Of a stretch of DNA of 64,000 nt, positions 1-11,866 are shown one piece after another. Made by a program: the position numbers and the translations under genes. Origin of the DNA: Tretioscincus oriximinensis (Eukaryota > Chordata > Lepidosauria > Squamata > Gymnophthalmidae). Every line of letters begins with the position of its first letter. Within the stretch, counting starts at the first letter, position 1. The notes below the pieces were generated by a model. That model worked only from the letters and a program-made list of their open reading frames with translations. It was not told the origin of the DNA and did not search any database. The DNA is taken from assembly GCA_022410635.1 (NCBI GenBank), contig JAJVDF010000167.1, forward strand, positions 649,692 through 713,691. Reading direction: 5' to 3'.

Positions 1-288
1 GGTAGCTAACAGCTTGGATAGTTTCAAGACAGGACTAGACAGGTTTATGGACACTAAGGGTATAAATGGATACTAAGATAGTTGTCTGGATGTAGCCTCC
101 GGGATGGAGCAACAGGCAGGACTTTTGAAATACCATTTGCAGGGAGTCACGAACAGGAGCAGCATATTTTGCTTTCCTCTGTTCGGACTGCCCAGGTGCA
201 TCTGGTGGGCCTTTGTGTGACACAGAATGCTGGACTCGATGGGCTGTGGCCTGATCCAGTATGGCTCTTCTTATGTTCTTATGTTCTA
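1..288 (+). mobile_element. CR1-type LINE, 3' end (truncated at window edge)
   Basis: This is the 3' terminal part of a CR1-family retrotransposon, read on the plus strand. It ends in direct repeats of TTATGTTC (about 271-288), the tail that most CR1 copies in this window share. The phrases 'cagaatgctggactcgatgggctg' in broken form and 'ggagcaacaggcagga' recur in the copies at 49635, 54391 and, reversed, at 7123, 34379, 41098 and 62799. No intact frame is present. The left end lies outside the window, so the copy may be longer. Confidence 0.85.
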
Positions 289-590
289 AGGGCAAAAATC
301 AAAAATGATTTTTATGTCACCCACCACAAATTGCTATGAAGAATCACCAGAACTCAGATTCAACAAAAATGTAATTTCTGAATTTTTAATGCTTTTTAAT
401 GTCAGTTTGATCCATTCTTTTACGGTTGTACTCAAAATATGTTGAATTATAACTTTTTGTTTAAAATATCAAATGTGGAGATTTGGTATCTGGAATTGTG
501 CTTTTGCAAATAGTATTTTGTGTTCTTGGTCAAAAGCTATTTACAGGAACAGTTTTGTACAAGAATTTTTAAAAGTAGCTGTAGATTTCA
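289..590. other. no recognised feature
   Basis: AT-rich unique-looking sequence. I see no coding signature, repeat or RNA gene in it. Confidence 0.6.
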
Positions 591-690
591 AAGAAACAGA
601 CATCTGAAAAAGCTGGTGTATCTGTGAAAGCTCAAGCCACCTACCTTTCCTCCTGACGTTCTACAAGTGCCCTTGCTAAAAAGGTAACTG
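591..690 (+). mobile_element. Penelope-like element tail (short remnant)
   Basis: A degraded piece with the order 'catctgaa..aagct', 'gtgaaagctca', 'gccacctacctttc', 'ctacaagtgcccttgct'. The same order is found in the better preserved tails at 11290-11615 and 16190-16325. Only the non-coding 3' tail is present. The assignment to Penelope-like elements rests on the coding remnant at 11138-11302. Confidence 0.6.
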
Positions 691-798
691 TGTTAGGTTG
701 GACCAGAATTTCTAGCAAACTGGAGGGGTGTGGTTGTCTAGTGGCACTTCAGTGGTTAACAGGGGGAAAATATGACGCCATGAGTATTCATAGATTAA

Positions 799-1156
799 GG
801 CCACGTCCACACAGAGGGGAGAAAGGTGGATAAATCCACTATCTGCAAGCTACTGTGGATTTCACTGGGAGGGAAACAACATACCTTGATCCGGAGATGC
901 AGGGAGTTGGTGCGATATGACAAGGAGACCAAAGAAGAACTGATCTGAAAATGCCCAGCCAGCTGCAGTACTGCAGCCCTTTGACTGGCATCCTCTCATG
1001 CTACTTGTCTTCTCACGAGGGAGAACACGGGATGGGGCTCTCCTATTGCAGATCTTCTCCAGATGCATGGCAAAGGCTAGTGAAGCCTCCATTTAAGCAT
1101 GTGCTCCAAAGAGGAAGCAAGTGGAAGAGGTAAGTTTTTGTCACGTGGCTGCACCC
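799..1156. mobile_element. PIF/Harbinger-like MITE (putative)
   Basis: A block of about 358 bp flanked by TAA on both sides (796-798 and 1157-1159). Its ends begin GGCCACGTCCACAC on the left and GGGTGCAGCCACGTG on the right when reversed, a weak terminal inverted repeat. TAA/TTA target duplications and GG-initial termini are typical of PIF/Harbinger transposons. The interior is more GC-rich than its surroundings and resembles the block at 37230-37530. It encodes no transposase, so it would have been moved by one supplied elsewhere. The imperfect ends leave the exact right border open. Confidence 0.5.
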
Positions 1157-1159
1157 TAA

Positions 1160-2767
1160 GTCTTCTTCTTCAAGTCCATAGAGTTAAATCTATTGCTTCC
1201 GAAGAAGAAGACTGAAAATGCATTCAGACATCTCAATATTTTGCTACTATTGCATATTCTGGAATAAAACTTTATTTCTGTGCTTTATTCTAGAAATTCC
1301 ATAACTGTAAGAAAAATATCTGTTCCCTTCTGACATGACATTAAAGTTCATTTACAGAGGATCCCTCTTTAATGCAAGAAGAATGATTCATATAGAACTA
1401 TTCCCTAAACTTCTTTTACCTGTGACCCATAAAATAACGTCTTTTGAGAGAAAGGTATTATGAAATATAAACTCCTGGATTGTCTGTGGAAAGGTTAGGA
1501 CTAACGGGTAGGTGAATCTTGTGACTGGAGCTGAACAAATCAGTCTTCCCTTTACTTGCAGATCTATGAGTCTATGCAGATTTTGTGATGGAAAGAGACC
1601 ATGTTACTTAAAATCAATTTGTAACATTGAACTACAAAGCCGATTAAACTAGTGGCACAAGCAATTTTGCTTTTAGAGCAGGTTATGTGGTCATGAAGAA
1701 AAACTCATGCTCAATTCTCTTTTGACAGCAAATCTATGGTTGTGATGGGCAACAATGTTCACACAGCCTCTGGTGAGTGTTTTTTTATTGTCCCAAATTG
1801 TTTAAAATAATCATTCTCATCAAATATTAACGAGCACTACTTTGTCCTGCTGGAAACGAAAGGCAAGCTGCCTCCTTCATTTACAACAGTCTAAATCAAA
1901 TATCAGATTAGGTGCATTGTTCAATCAGTTTCCATACAGAGATGGCATTTTTCTGACAAAAGCATCCAAATTAATTGCCCTAAAACACAAAGGCAAGAAT
2001 ATAAAAGGGTGCGGTTGCAAAAGTATTCTCAGGAGAAGTCCATTAAACAAAAAGCCCTAAAACAATTACAAAGTGATTAAGTAACTGGGAGAGAAGGAAA
2101 ATGCTTCCTTTGTGGAATAAATGTGACTACAGATTAAAAGAAGAGTATTGTAGTCGATTAGGCTACTTAACATGTAGCCAATAAAGTTATGGTCACCCAG
2201 TGTTGTAGTCTAATGTGACAAATCCATAGGGGCCTTAATTTGGGATAAGGCTGCCATTACTGATTCTACCCCATTTCATGATACCAATCTTTTGTAAAAT
2301 GATTATGCTATTGATGCAGAATTGGAATTAGCAATACCAATATTCTCCTTTGGGAAGCTGAATGATAATCTATCAAGAAAGTAGTCATCCTGATGTACAC
2401 AAGCAGCCTTCCATAAACATCACCAAAGTAAATTTGGATATTCATTTCTATTCAGAAGCTGTGTTAAAGTGTCTTCAAGAGACGGGTGCTTCACTACTGT
2501 GACAAACTGGAAGAAGACAAATAAATTGCAGCAGAATCCTTGGCATACAGTGAGTTTATGATTTTTTTTTCAATCAGAAAACTGGTGACTGTCATGATTT
2601 AAGGATAGGAGAACAACATAGCTTGCATATCTATTTCTATTTCCCAGGGTAAGTAAAGAGATGGGAGAGATCATTAAAATAATCTCCTAATAAAAAAGAA
2701 TTTATGAGTCACTCCAAGAGAGGGATAGAGGGGGTTAATATTATGATGAAATTGAATTTTGCTTTGA
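1160..2767. other. no recognised feature
   Basis: AT-rich intergenic or intronic DNA. Short open frames such as 1842-2060 have no recognisable family signature and are of chance length for this composition. Confidence 0.6.
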
Positions 2768-2968
<201 letters not shown>

Positions 2969-4050
2969 CTCCCTCTACTTCTCTCATTAACATTCCCTGC
3001 TGGAAAAGATGGATTTGAGAAGCTTTAGGAACACGTTTGACACTCATTTCTATCTAGGATTTTGTCCTTTTTGCTATGTCTTACCCAATTTTATTGATTG
3101 GCAGACCACTGCCCTGAAAGTGATTCTGATCTGCTGCTGCATTTAGTGCCCTCAGAGGCACCATGATTTGTGCTAAGCCTTTCCCCCTTCTATTTCCAAT
3201 TTATTGGTAGATGTTTTTCAAATCAAATGACTCTGCATTGGTAAGAAATTCCAGATAAACATTTGGTCCTCTTTTTAAGTTTCCAGATGAAGGCTGGGCT
3301 AAAAACCTAAATATAATTAAATGCTATTAGATTTGTCACTCAAGAAACCCCTAGGAAAAGGATAATATCAGATGTTGCAGACCTTATATGCTGACATTTC
3401 CTCTATTACATATCCATTAAAGCTGCATCTCTCTACCTTTTTTTGTTTTCTGTTATGGTTGTTATTATTTTTTATAGCAATCCTAATTGCTATTATTTAT
3501 CAGGAAGGGACATAGTTGCATTTGGTGATAATGGTCTTTTTTATAGGAACCATGCTGTTAAAGAAAAAGCAGAAACCACTGCAGCTAGTCCGCTAGCTCA
3601 GAGGCACTTAGGCAATTTCTGCAGTTACTCAGTATACCAGGCACTACCTAATAGACTTCATCTGCATGAGCCTAGTGCTAGTCTAGTGCAGAACATCATG
3701 GCATTTGCCACTGCACCAAAGATCACTTTTAGAACTTGGGCACAGATGTAGGCATGCATTCTTCAAAGACAGCCATGTTCAGTTCCACATGTGTGCTCCA
3801 AACATAATGTATGAGTGATGGCTCCATTGTCAACTGCTGGCAGTGATTGATGGAACCGTGGACACAGAATCAGTTATATTTATTAGAACTGCAGTGGCAC
3901 CTCTGAACTACTGACAGTGTTGCTCCAGAATCGTTAGCACCTTCTTTTGCAAGATAGATGGCACTTCCTAAATACTTACATTGTTCCAAGCAAGGTGAGT
4001 GTAGAAGCAATCTTGGTCTTTTTCATTTTTTCCTTTCTTTTTCCTTTTCT
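2969..4050. other. no recognised feature
   Basis: Mixed-composition DNA. The open frame at 3443-3751 has no family signature I recognise. Nothing else can be supported. Confidence 0.55.
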
Positions 4051-4054
4051 TTCT

Positions 4055-4570
4055 CCCTTCCTTTTTTTTTCTTCCAATTTTTATTGATTTTTCACATATA
4101 GATAACAGAAAAAGGAAAAATAAGCCCGTTAACCTACACAGTGTACACATATATACATAAAAAACAACAACAACAAAAAGAACAAATACAAAAAGAACAA
4201 CATAAAAAGACAACAAGACACCAAACCCCCCTCCCCCCTGGATCCAATCTCCTTCCCTTTCCCTCCCCCCCCCTTCTGTTAGGAGTTAATTCATAGTTTC
4301 CTGTGAAATTCATTGCCTTAGCTCTGAAGAACCTGAGAATTAATTTACATATTGTAAGATATTTGTAAGTTTAGTCGTTTGTCTCTTAGGGTTATCTCAT
4401 TTAACAGATGGATCTTAACTTCTTCCCATTTTTTACTTTTCTGATTTTTATTGTATCATTATTGCTGAAAATCCTTGTTGCTCTAATTTCTACCGCTATT
4501 TTTTCAATTATATATTCGTGCCATTTCCTTTTTGTCCATTTTCTTTCTCCCTTCCTGGCAGTAATGCTTC
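4055..4570 (-). mobile_element. 3' end of a poly(A)-type LINE (L1/Tx1-like), reversed
   Basis: On the plus strand this starts with pyrimidine-rich DNA and 'ccaatttttattgattttt', the reverse of an AATAAA-type end followed by A-rich sequence. It continues through A-rich and C-run stretches (4140-4270) into T-rich DNA. That layout is characteristic of reversed 3' untranslated regions of L1-like LINEs in squamates. No reverse-transcriptase motif remains, so the family assignment is tentative and the distal border is arbitrary. Confidence 0.45.
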
Positions 4571-5812
4571 CTAAAAAAAGAATCTCAAAGGGTTACAGAA
4601 TTTATAGCGATCATGGTTTGCCTCTCGGGGCAAATTGTAGATCTATGATGGCAGCTTCTGTAGACTGTGAAGTACACTCAGTGTAGCTGCTAATGCCTTT
4701 GGTAGGTAGGGAGAAAATTGTTTTTTCACACTCATTAAAGGGACAAACTTCTATCCCAAATTTTACGTTCTGCTGCTCACTTCAGATTTATTTGAAAGTT
4801 TCAGTGGTAGGCCATTCAAAGCTTTAATGGCTCAATATGGAAAGTTTTTCCTGCTCTCCCCCACCCCGCAGATTATTTCACTGTTCTCATTTGTGATCCT
4901 TACAGCTATTTTTGTAATTCTTTGAGGTGAGATAGGTCAGTTGGGAAGAGAGTAGCACAATTCATATACTGCATTTTTTGATAATAGGTGTTTTTAACAT
5001 CTTTTACAAATGAATGGAACACAGATGAATCTGGATAGGTGGTCAACCAATCTCTATGCGGCAAAACCAAAGAAGTATATAAGATGGGAGAAAGAGGATT
5101 GTCAGTTTGATCTCCAAACTCTCACATGAAGTAGGCAATGGCATAGAGGAAATGGACTTCATTGGTACCCAATAACACCAAGATGTAGATTTATGTTTTT
5201 AGTGCCACTATTCAATCATGTTATGCTTGTCTGAAAAATCATGGTAGATAACAAGGAATGACTTGAATCAAATGCTTATCCTAACTCTGTTTTAATATGG
5301 TTTACAGTGCTAAATGGTTCTTTTCTTTTAAGCTTCATCACCCTTTCTGATTAATTATGAGTGCCCAGCACTAAGTACTCTATGGGGCTTTTGCTTTAAA
5401 GCATCACTTAAAAATAACTTCAAATTATATGTAATCCTTTTTGCTTTGCTACACTTCAAGAGCAAAATGTATAGCAGCTCTACAATTGAAATGCCATTTC
5501 TTCTCTGTTGCATTAAGAGATATTATGGATCTTCAGTTGCCATTGAAATGTTCCTGTAAACTATGAAATATTTTGCATAAAAGATAATTCTAAAAGAAAA
5601 AGCATTCATTTGACCATGGCCAATAAATAATTTATGAGAAGAATGTTTGAAATTATGCAAAAATCCAAAAATTCTTTTTCATTGTTACTGCTGCTACTAC
5701 CATTTCAACTGAGTGAAATGTAAAAATTTGCTAAGAATGTGTGTGTTCATATATTTGGACTTTACTTATGATTATAATAAGGACTTGACATTCACATAAG
5801 AGTGCAGATTAA
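4571..5812. other. no recognised feature
   Basis: AT-rich DNA. A stretch beginning at 5813 (GGCCTTGCTTGCACAG, preceded by TAA) resembles a Harbinger-type end, but I found no matching right end. Confidence 0.5.
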
Positions 5813-5879
5813 GGCCTTGCTTGCACAGACTCAGTAATGAGTTCTAGGGATCTGTTGCAATACATCCACAGTGTATTAG

Positions 5880-6361
5880 ATGTGTTGGATAGTGACATCA
5901 AGGCACTTGCTCATGTATTGTATGATCTTGTTCTGGTACCTTTCATACGACTACTAGCATCCCTGTGTGTGGTGTGCGGATAGTGAGACTTCCACGTGCA
6001 TGGGAAGAAGTCCACCAAGATTCCATTCAGCACAGGCCAAATCAACCAATTAGGCAACAGAACACACAAAGCATTCTGGGAGCCATGTGAAAGCGAGGAG
6101 AGATTCTCAGATGTTGATATGACAGCATAAAATACACCAATGTAAAATATGATTGTAATGGTTGGAATATTTGGTTTGATATTGAATTGTATACCCAGGT
6201 AGCAGCCAACAAAAGATATGAAAACAAACATGCTGGAGGATTTTTTTTTTACATTTGAGTATCCATGAAAGAGAAACAAGCAAAAGCAAAAGAGTTATGA
6301 TGAGGACTGACTGACCAAAAAGAATGAAACCTCATTTGATGCTGTTGTAATGAAAATTGTC
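5880..6361 (-). repeat. unclassified interspersed repeat, copy 1
   Basis: This block is repeated at 13925-14427 in the same orientation. The two copies share both edges ('tagtgacatcaag' and 'aatgaaaattgtc') and differ by substitutions and a few small indels. The best open frame is on the minus strand (5911-6279), with hydrophobic segments around ISFVGCYLGIQF and ITIIFYIGVFYAVIS. The second copy keeps these two segments but in different frames relative to each other. I do not recognise the family. It could be the interior of a non-autonomous DNA transposon, or the remnant of a gene or element with a membrane segment. Confidence 0.8.
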
Positions 6362-7122
6362 ATAAGAAAGTGCAATAATCCCTCCCAAATGCTATTGGTT
6401 AGTGTGCTGTCAGTTTCAGACTGCACATACTACTTTTATGAAGTGAGGGAAAGTTTATGGGAATGTAAACATCAACATTCTCACAGTTTCTCACTAAAAT
6501 GATCCATATAGCATAGCCTTTTCAATTTATCCTATATCCCGATTTGATGGCTGGCTTTCCCAGTTTACCAATAATCTGGAAAACCAGCTTTAAAACCTAT
6601 ATTCAGCCAGTTTATCTAACAGACCGGTGAGGCAAATGTAATAGAAATTCAACTTTCAGTTGGGTTATTGACTCCATCTGGATGGAGTCCCTAATTTTAT
6701 TTATGCATAAAGGATTTCTGCTCAGCATTTTGGGGGAGGATCTTTCAATAGAGAATACAAAAAAGTCCCCATTTTCCCCTTTAACAGGAACATTAAAATA
6801 TTCTATAAATATTTTGAACAGAAACAAAACTCACAATTTATTTTGTGTATATTTCTAGCTAGGGATCTTCCTTATTAAGTGCAACTGATTTTATTTTTGT
6901 GACTGGGACATGGGGCCACATTGAAAATATTGTTCAGTTGCAGTTTATAATATAGAAGTCACTAGCAATATATATTCAGAGACTGGAAAATAAGCATACA
7001 AACTTTAACACTTTTAAAATCATTTCTCAGTCTATTTGTTGGGTTATATATTTTATCTAAGTTTTATAAATCCATGAATTTCAAGTCATGAGTAATAATA
7101 ATCTGCCACTAAAGCCACTAAT
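6362..7122. other. no recognised feature
   Basis: AT-rich DNA without recognised repeats or coding potential. Confidence 0.6.
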
Positions 7123-8020
7123 TAAGAACATAGGAAGATATGAGGTACCCTGCTAAATCAGGCTAGGGCTCATCTAGTCCAGCATTCTGTCGCACACAGT
7201 GGTCCAGCAATTGCACCTAGGAAGTCTGAAACAGAAGAAAGCAAAATCTTCACCTGTTCTCAATGCCCTCCAAATATTATTTTAGTAATACTGCCTGTTG
7301 CAGTATCAAGACATCCATCTAGTAACTGTTGATACCCTTGGTCTCCATGAACTTGTCTAATCCTTTCTTAAAGCTATCCAAGTTGCTAGCTACCACCACC
7401 TCTTCTGGAAGTAAATTCCAAAGGCTGATGACCCCCTGGGTGAAAAAATACTTTGTCTATCCCCACTCTTTGCCCATTAGTTTCAAGGAACGCCCCTGGT
7501 CCTAGTGTTTCTCTATTCACCTTATCCATCCTGTGTATGATGTCATACACTTCAAGCAGAACACCTCTCCAATGCTGTCTTTTGAGACTGAAGAGGCCTA
7601 GAGGTTGCAGCTGGATTTCATAACGGAGGTGCTGCAGCTCCTTGATCATTCTTGTTCTCCTTTTCTGCACCTTCTATAATTCCAACATCATCCTTTTTGA
7701 GACATGGTGATCAGAATTGTACACAATATTCCAAATGTGGCCTCACCATAGATTTACAAAGAGGCAAAACAACACTTGCTGACTTGTTTTTTATTCCTTT
7801 CCTAATTATCCCTAACATTCAATTTGCTTTTTTTGCTGCTGCTGCTGAACAGTGGGAAGACACCTTCATTGAACTATCACCAAAACTCCAAGATCCTTTT
7901 CCTGCTCTGTCACAGAAAGCTTGGTTCCCATCAGTTGGTTTGAGTAGTTGGGGTTCTTTACCCCAGTGTGCATAATTTTGCACTTGCTTAAGTTGAAGTG
8001 CATTTGCCACTTTGTAGACA
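7123..8020 (-). mobile_element. CR1-type LINE, 5'-truncated, with RT C-terminal remnants
   Basis: Reversed CR1 copy. The plus strand opens with 'aagaacataggaag', the reverse of the tail repeat, then the conserved 'catctagtccagcattctg' segment. Minus-strand frames at 7386-7670 and 7866-8082 hold pieces of the C-terminal part of the CR1 reverse transcriptase protein, such as RMIKELQHLRYEIQLQPLGL and QEKDLGVL, in different frames. The copy is therefore non-functional. Similarity to the copies at 34379 and 62799 ends near 8020 ('catttgccactttgt'). Confidence 0.9.
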
Positions 8021-8630
8021 GAGGTTTGGTGGAAACAGTTGAAAAGTATACAACGTTGAATAGAAGATTGAATTTTGGACAATTTCTTGAGCTAACTTTA
8101 ATTGTTCTGCTATGCTTTCTAAGGTACTCCATAATGTACCAGTTTAACAATGTTAATTAATTTCTGCTCTCCATTTGAAGACTATGACATTTTGGGGCAG
8201 CAAATAACTTTTGTTCAGAAATTAATGTTAAAAAGTTCAGTAAGATCCAACCTAGTTGCACTGGAAAGGCAGAATTATGGAATAAAAATACTTTAGAAGT
8301 GATATCTCTTCCTCCCAAAATATTTATATCATATATATGCCCTTTTCAAAGTTTAGGGACAAAAGACCCTTTGGATTTTTACTGTGATTTTACTATTGCC
8401 AAATGTCCCTGCTCCAACTCTTGAATAATTTTCTGTTGGAGACTGAATCCTACAGTATTGTAGCTTTGCCCAGACATTTTGGATGATGACCCAACAAGAA
8501 ATAAATAGAATGCAAGGTATATCATTATCTGGGCAGCCTGAGATATTTATACGTCAAGATTTTTTTTCTTGTTGAAAATAAAATTGTGAACACTGCATTA
8601 CTTGTTATATACCACAATGCTTCAATTAAC
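8021..8630. other. no recognised feature
   Basis: AT-rich sequence between a CR1 and a PLE tail. Nothing recognisable. Confidence 0.6.
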
Positions 8631-8832
8631 AAGTCCAGCAAGGATGCTAGTAGCTCTTGGAGACTAACAAGAGAAAGGTAGGTGGCATGAGGTTTCATAG
8701 GCATGTCTACTTCTTCAGATGCTAGGAAAGCAATGTCAGGAACAGGCGGGTTTGTGAAAGCTCATGCCACCTATTGTACCTTTCTCCTGCTTATCTCCAT
8801 GAGCTACTACCTCCCTTGCTATTTCATGGCTA
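8631..8832. mobile_element. fold-back Penelope-like tail
   Basis: Two arms of the same PLE tail lie head to head. The left arm (8631-8720) is in minus orientation: 'gtccagcaaggatgctagtagctc', interrupted, then 'ggtaggtggcatgag' and 'tctacttcttcagatgct'. The right arm (8745-8832) is in plus orientation with 'gtgaaagctcatgccacct' and 'ctacctcccttgct'. Only non-coding tail is present. Inverted tail copies of this kind recur at 10785-11615 and 15690-16325. Confidence 0.75.
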
Positions 8833-9414
8833 TTTCAAGACAGAATAGTTGAGAATTTAACTAAACATAATGCCAAATAATATGGAACCTCATAGTTAAG
8901 GAGTGCATACTAGCTTGTAAGAAATCAAGGCTACAAAAATACGTTTTAGCATCATATGTAAGGTTACTTTCAAACAGGGTTGAAACTCCAAATGTAATGC
9001 ACAACAGTATTAAATTGGGGAAAACACTGACTGATTGTCCACTCTAGTCACATGTTAAACACCTTCATCTGAGAACAGAAACAACTGATCCAAAAGAACT
9101 GCTTAAAAGAAGAAAGGAATGACAATGTGTATAGAAAATCCTCATGACTACAGCAGCCAAAAGATGCTAAAATGTAGTGTAACAAAGGTGCAATATTTCC
9201 CCCTTGATAGCACTTTACTTCATTTAAACACAGAGTTAAAAAGCAGTGTCTGAAGAGGATCTTATGCTGCCCCCAGACATTTATATTTTAACACAGATTT
9301 TTGTGATGTTCTGAAGTGAAGTTTTGTCCTCTCAAATATCTGGCTCTTGCCTAGTGGAGGGAAAACAGAACAACCAATCCATCCAGACACCTTGCTATGT
9401 GAGAACATAATGTG
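8833..9414. other. no recognised feature
   Basis: AT-rich DNA, nothing recognisable. Confidence 0.6.
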
Positions 9415-9416
9415 TA

Positions 9417-9639
9417 CAGTACCAGCCAAAAGGTTGGACATACCTTATCAGGAAACTTCTTTTTCTTTTTTTACTATTTTATTTTCCACATTGTAGATCC
9501 CACATATGGAATTAAGAAGTAAACAAAAAAAGTGTTAAGCAAACGAGAATCTGTTTTATACTTTAGATTTTTCAAAGCATCATTTTATAGTTTTTATCTC
9601 TCGCATGAAAACGTATGTTCAAACTTTTGATCGGTACTG
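9417..9639. mobile_element. Tc1-like deletion derivative (MITE)
   Basis: The 223-bp element has inverted ends CAGTACCAGCCAAAAGGTTG on the left and, reversed, CAGTACCGATCAAAAGTTTG on the right. It is flanked by TA dinucleotides at 9415-9416 and 9640-9641, the Tc1/mariner target. From memory, its ends and left ~170 bp resemble Tc1-like elements abundant in bony fishes, including the 'aaaaaagtgttaa' stretch. The transposase region is missing: the left part joins almost directly to the right terminus near 9583. It has no coding capacity. Confidence 0.85.
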
Positions 9640-9641
9640 TA

Positions 9642-10255
9642 CATTTCAGCATTTTGTTCTTTCCCCAGAAGAGTGTAATTGCTGTTGTCGTGTATGCATA
9701 GTTATCATTTTAGAACCATGTTGAACCCAATGAATATTTTTTTAAATGGTGTCTCATATGAGGCAATTTAAGCCACTTACCTATATTTGTAAAATTCAGG
9801 TTGAGAGATGATATCTCTGCAATTATGATATTGTAGTTATGTTAGAGTCACCACATGGAATCTGGGAATATGATTCAGGCTCTTCAACATCCACCACATT
9901 CCCACCAAAAATGGCTCTGTAGAGGAAAAGGGAATGCAACTTCCCTTTCCCTTAGGAGCTGTTTGAATCTTCTGCACATCTGTGTGAGTGAACATAGTGG
10001 TTTGGCAGCAGTTAGCTTGCAACACTGTAGAAATTGTCTTTTCTTCTTCCTAGGTGTGTCCCACCCCCAAATATGGCAGCAAGGACCACCGTCTTTAAGA
10101 AGAGATCTGCATCACGGTGCTGCAGGCTAAAGGTACATGGGAGCTTTTCCCTACGGAACCATTTTTGGTGGGAATATGGTGGTAGTTCCAGACTCCTTGT
10201 TATAATTCTAAATTATCATCTTAATACTCCAGGGCTGTGATGATTTTGCCAAAGA
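9642..10255. other. no recognised feature
   Basis: Sequence of mixed composition between the Tc1-like MITE and the L1 remnant. 'cccaccaaaaatgg' (9900-9913) reappears reversed as 'ccatttttggtggg' (10159-10172), hinting at an inverted-repeat element of about 300 bp with borders I cannot define. Confidence 0.4.
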
Positions 10256-10784
10256 CACGTGTGGCAATCCAGACTTAGTCTTGAAAGTAAACCTGGATTT
10301 ATACAAAGGCTGCTAAACTCTGAAATTACTTGTCAAGAAATAAACAAGGCTATCAACGATTTAAAACCAGGCAAAGCACCAGGGCCTGATGGCTTTACCA
10401 CTAATTTTTATAAAGGATTTAAGGACGAACTGAACCCACATCTGAAACTGCTTTTTGATAAAATAATGCTGGAGCAAGACATACAAACAATAACAGTTCC
10501 TTTCCTGAAGAATGGCAAGCTGGAGGAAAAGATGGAGTCGCATACACCCATTTCACTTGTCAATCAGGATTACAAGATCTTTGCCAGCATATTAACTAAG
10601 AGATTGGAAGAAGTCATCCCATTGTTGATACATGAGGATCAGTATGGCTTTGTAAAATCTAGACATATTGCGGATCCCATTCAAATAGCGACAAATATTC
10701 TGTATATTCCAAAAATATAATAGAAGACTAGCATTAATTAAATTAGATGTATATAAAGTGTTTGACTCACTTAATCATAAATAT

Positions 10785-11615
10785 CAGAGAAATAGCCGTG
10801 TTAGTCTAGCAGAAAGTCCAGCAAAGGAGCTAGCAGCACTTTGAGACTAACTTGAGAAAAGTGGTTGGCATAAGCTTTCGTAGACAGGTCTACTTCTTCA
10901 AATGCTGAGGGACTAATGTCAGGGTCAGGTATTTATAGGGAAATGTGTATGGGAGAAGACAAAGCATATGCAACTGTAGCGAGGTGTTGAATTGCAGGTA
11001 AATAGCAGGAACTAATCTCCTTAAAAAGACAGGTAAATAGCAGGAATTAATCCTCTTATGTAGAAAAGTGCTTGGGGCAACAAGGTGCAATGTCTGGTAG
11101 AGAATCAATCAAATACTTAACAGGTGTCATAAAAATGTATAGTTGGCCAGTTGCAGACCTCAGGACTGCAGTTCTTGAACAAAGAAACTACAAAGGAAGA
11201 TTTGAAAGAGAAGCAGCAGAACTTGAATACATTCACAAGTTCCAGGCCATCAGCAAAGGACTTAACAGAGACAATGGTTTCCTGGCCAACTATACATTTT
11301 TATGACACCTGTTAAGTATTTGATTGATTCTCTACCAGACATTGCACCTTGTTGCCCCAGGCACTTTTCTACATAAGAGGATTAATTCCTGCTATTTACC
11401 TGCCTTTTTAAGGAGATTAGTTCCTGCTATTTACCTGCAATTCAACACCTCCCTACAGTTGCATATGCTTTGTCTTCTCCCATACAAATTTCCCTATAAA
11501 TACCTGACCCTGACATTAGTCCCTCAGCATCTGAAGAAGTAGACCTGTCTACGAAAGCTTATGCCAACCACTTTTCTCAAGTTAGTCTCAAAGTGCTGCT
11601 AGCTCCTTTGCTGGA
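10785..11615 (+). mobile_element. Penelope-like element, truncated, flanked by an inverted copy of its own tail
   Basis: An insertion of 831 bp bracketed by a perfect 15-bp direct repeat, CTTAATCATAAATAT (10770-10784 and 11616-11630), within the L1. The centre (11138-11302) is the C-terminal end of a coding region. The right arm (about 11288-11615) is its 3' tail, with 'gaagaagtagacctgtctac' and 'gaaagcttatgcc'. The left arm (10785 to about 11149) is the same tail in reverse orientation. The joint between the left arm and the coding piece lies at TGGCCA, a palindrome that also occurs where coding meets tail on the right. Known Penelope elements often carry such inverted or partial extra copies. 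The family call rests on the coding end, and I am fairly but not fully sure of it. Confidence 0.8.
11138..11302 (+). pseudogene. C-terminal remnant of a Penelope-like polyprotein
   Basis: The open frame runs from SWPVADLRTAVLEQRN through FEREAAELEYIHKF to KGLNRDNGFLANY and stops at 11303. In animal Penelope-like elements, the protein is a reverse transcriptase joined to a GIY-YIG endonuclease. From memory, many copies end in an endonuclease domain with an E-rich helix, 'KF.t...GLNrD.gFl..Y' and a stop. This piece fits that end. The catalytic parts of both domains are absent because the copy is 5' truncated, so it cannot make a working protein. An alternative would be another retroelement with the same tail, but I know of none. 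Confidence 0.65.
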
Positions 11616-11854
11616 CTTAATCATAAATATATTATTAAAATGTGTGAGAAGATAAATTGTGGACAAAAAGTTAAACTAGTACTTTCCTAAATTGTATGCA
11701 AGCAACAATTGAAATTAAAAATGGTGTCAAGCATGGATGTCCTCTGTCACCCCTTATCTTTCTGTTAGGAACTGTATTACTTGCTAATAGGATTCGTAAT
11801 AACCCACATATCACTGGTTATAAAATGGGTAGAGAGAAGGTTAAGATAAATCTT

Positions 11855-11866
11855 TATGCTGACAAT
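11855..11866 (+). other. altered RT catalytic box (YADN) of the L1 remnant
   Basis: The codons read Y-A-D-N where active non-LTR reverse transcriptases have Y/F-A-D-D. The second aspartate, which binds the catalytic metal, is asparagine (codon AAT, one change from GAT). It lies 45 residues after the conserved GCPLSPL segment, so the assignment of position is secure. Confidence 0.8.

Noticed and set aside
5813..5880. Harbinger-type left end after TAA
   Set aside because: No partner end was found. It may belong to the unclassified repeat or to a broken element.
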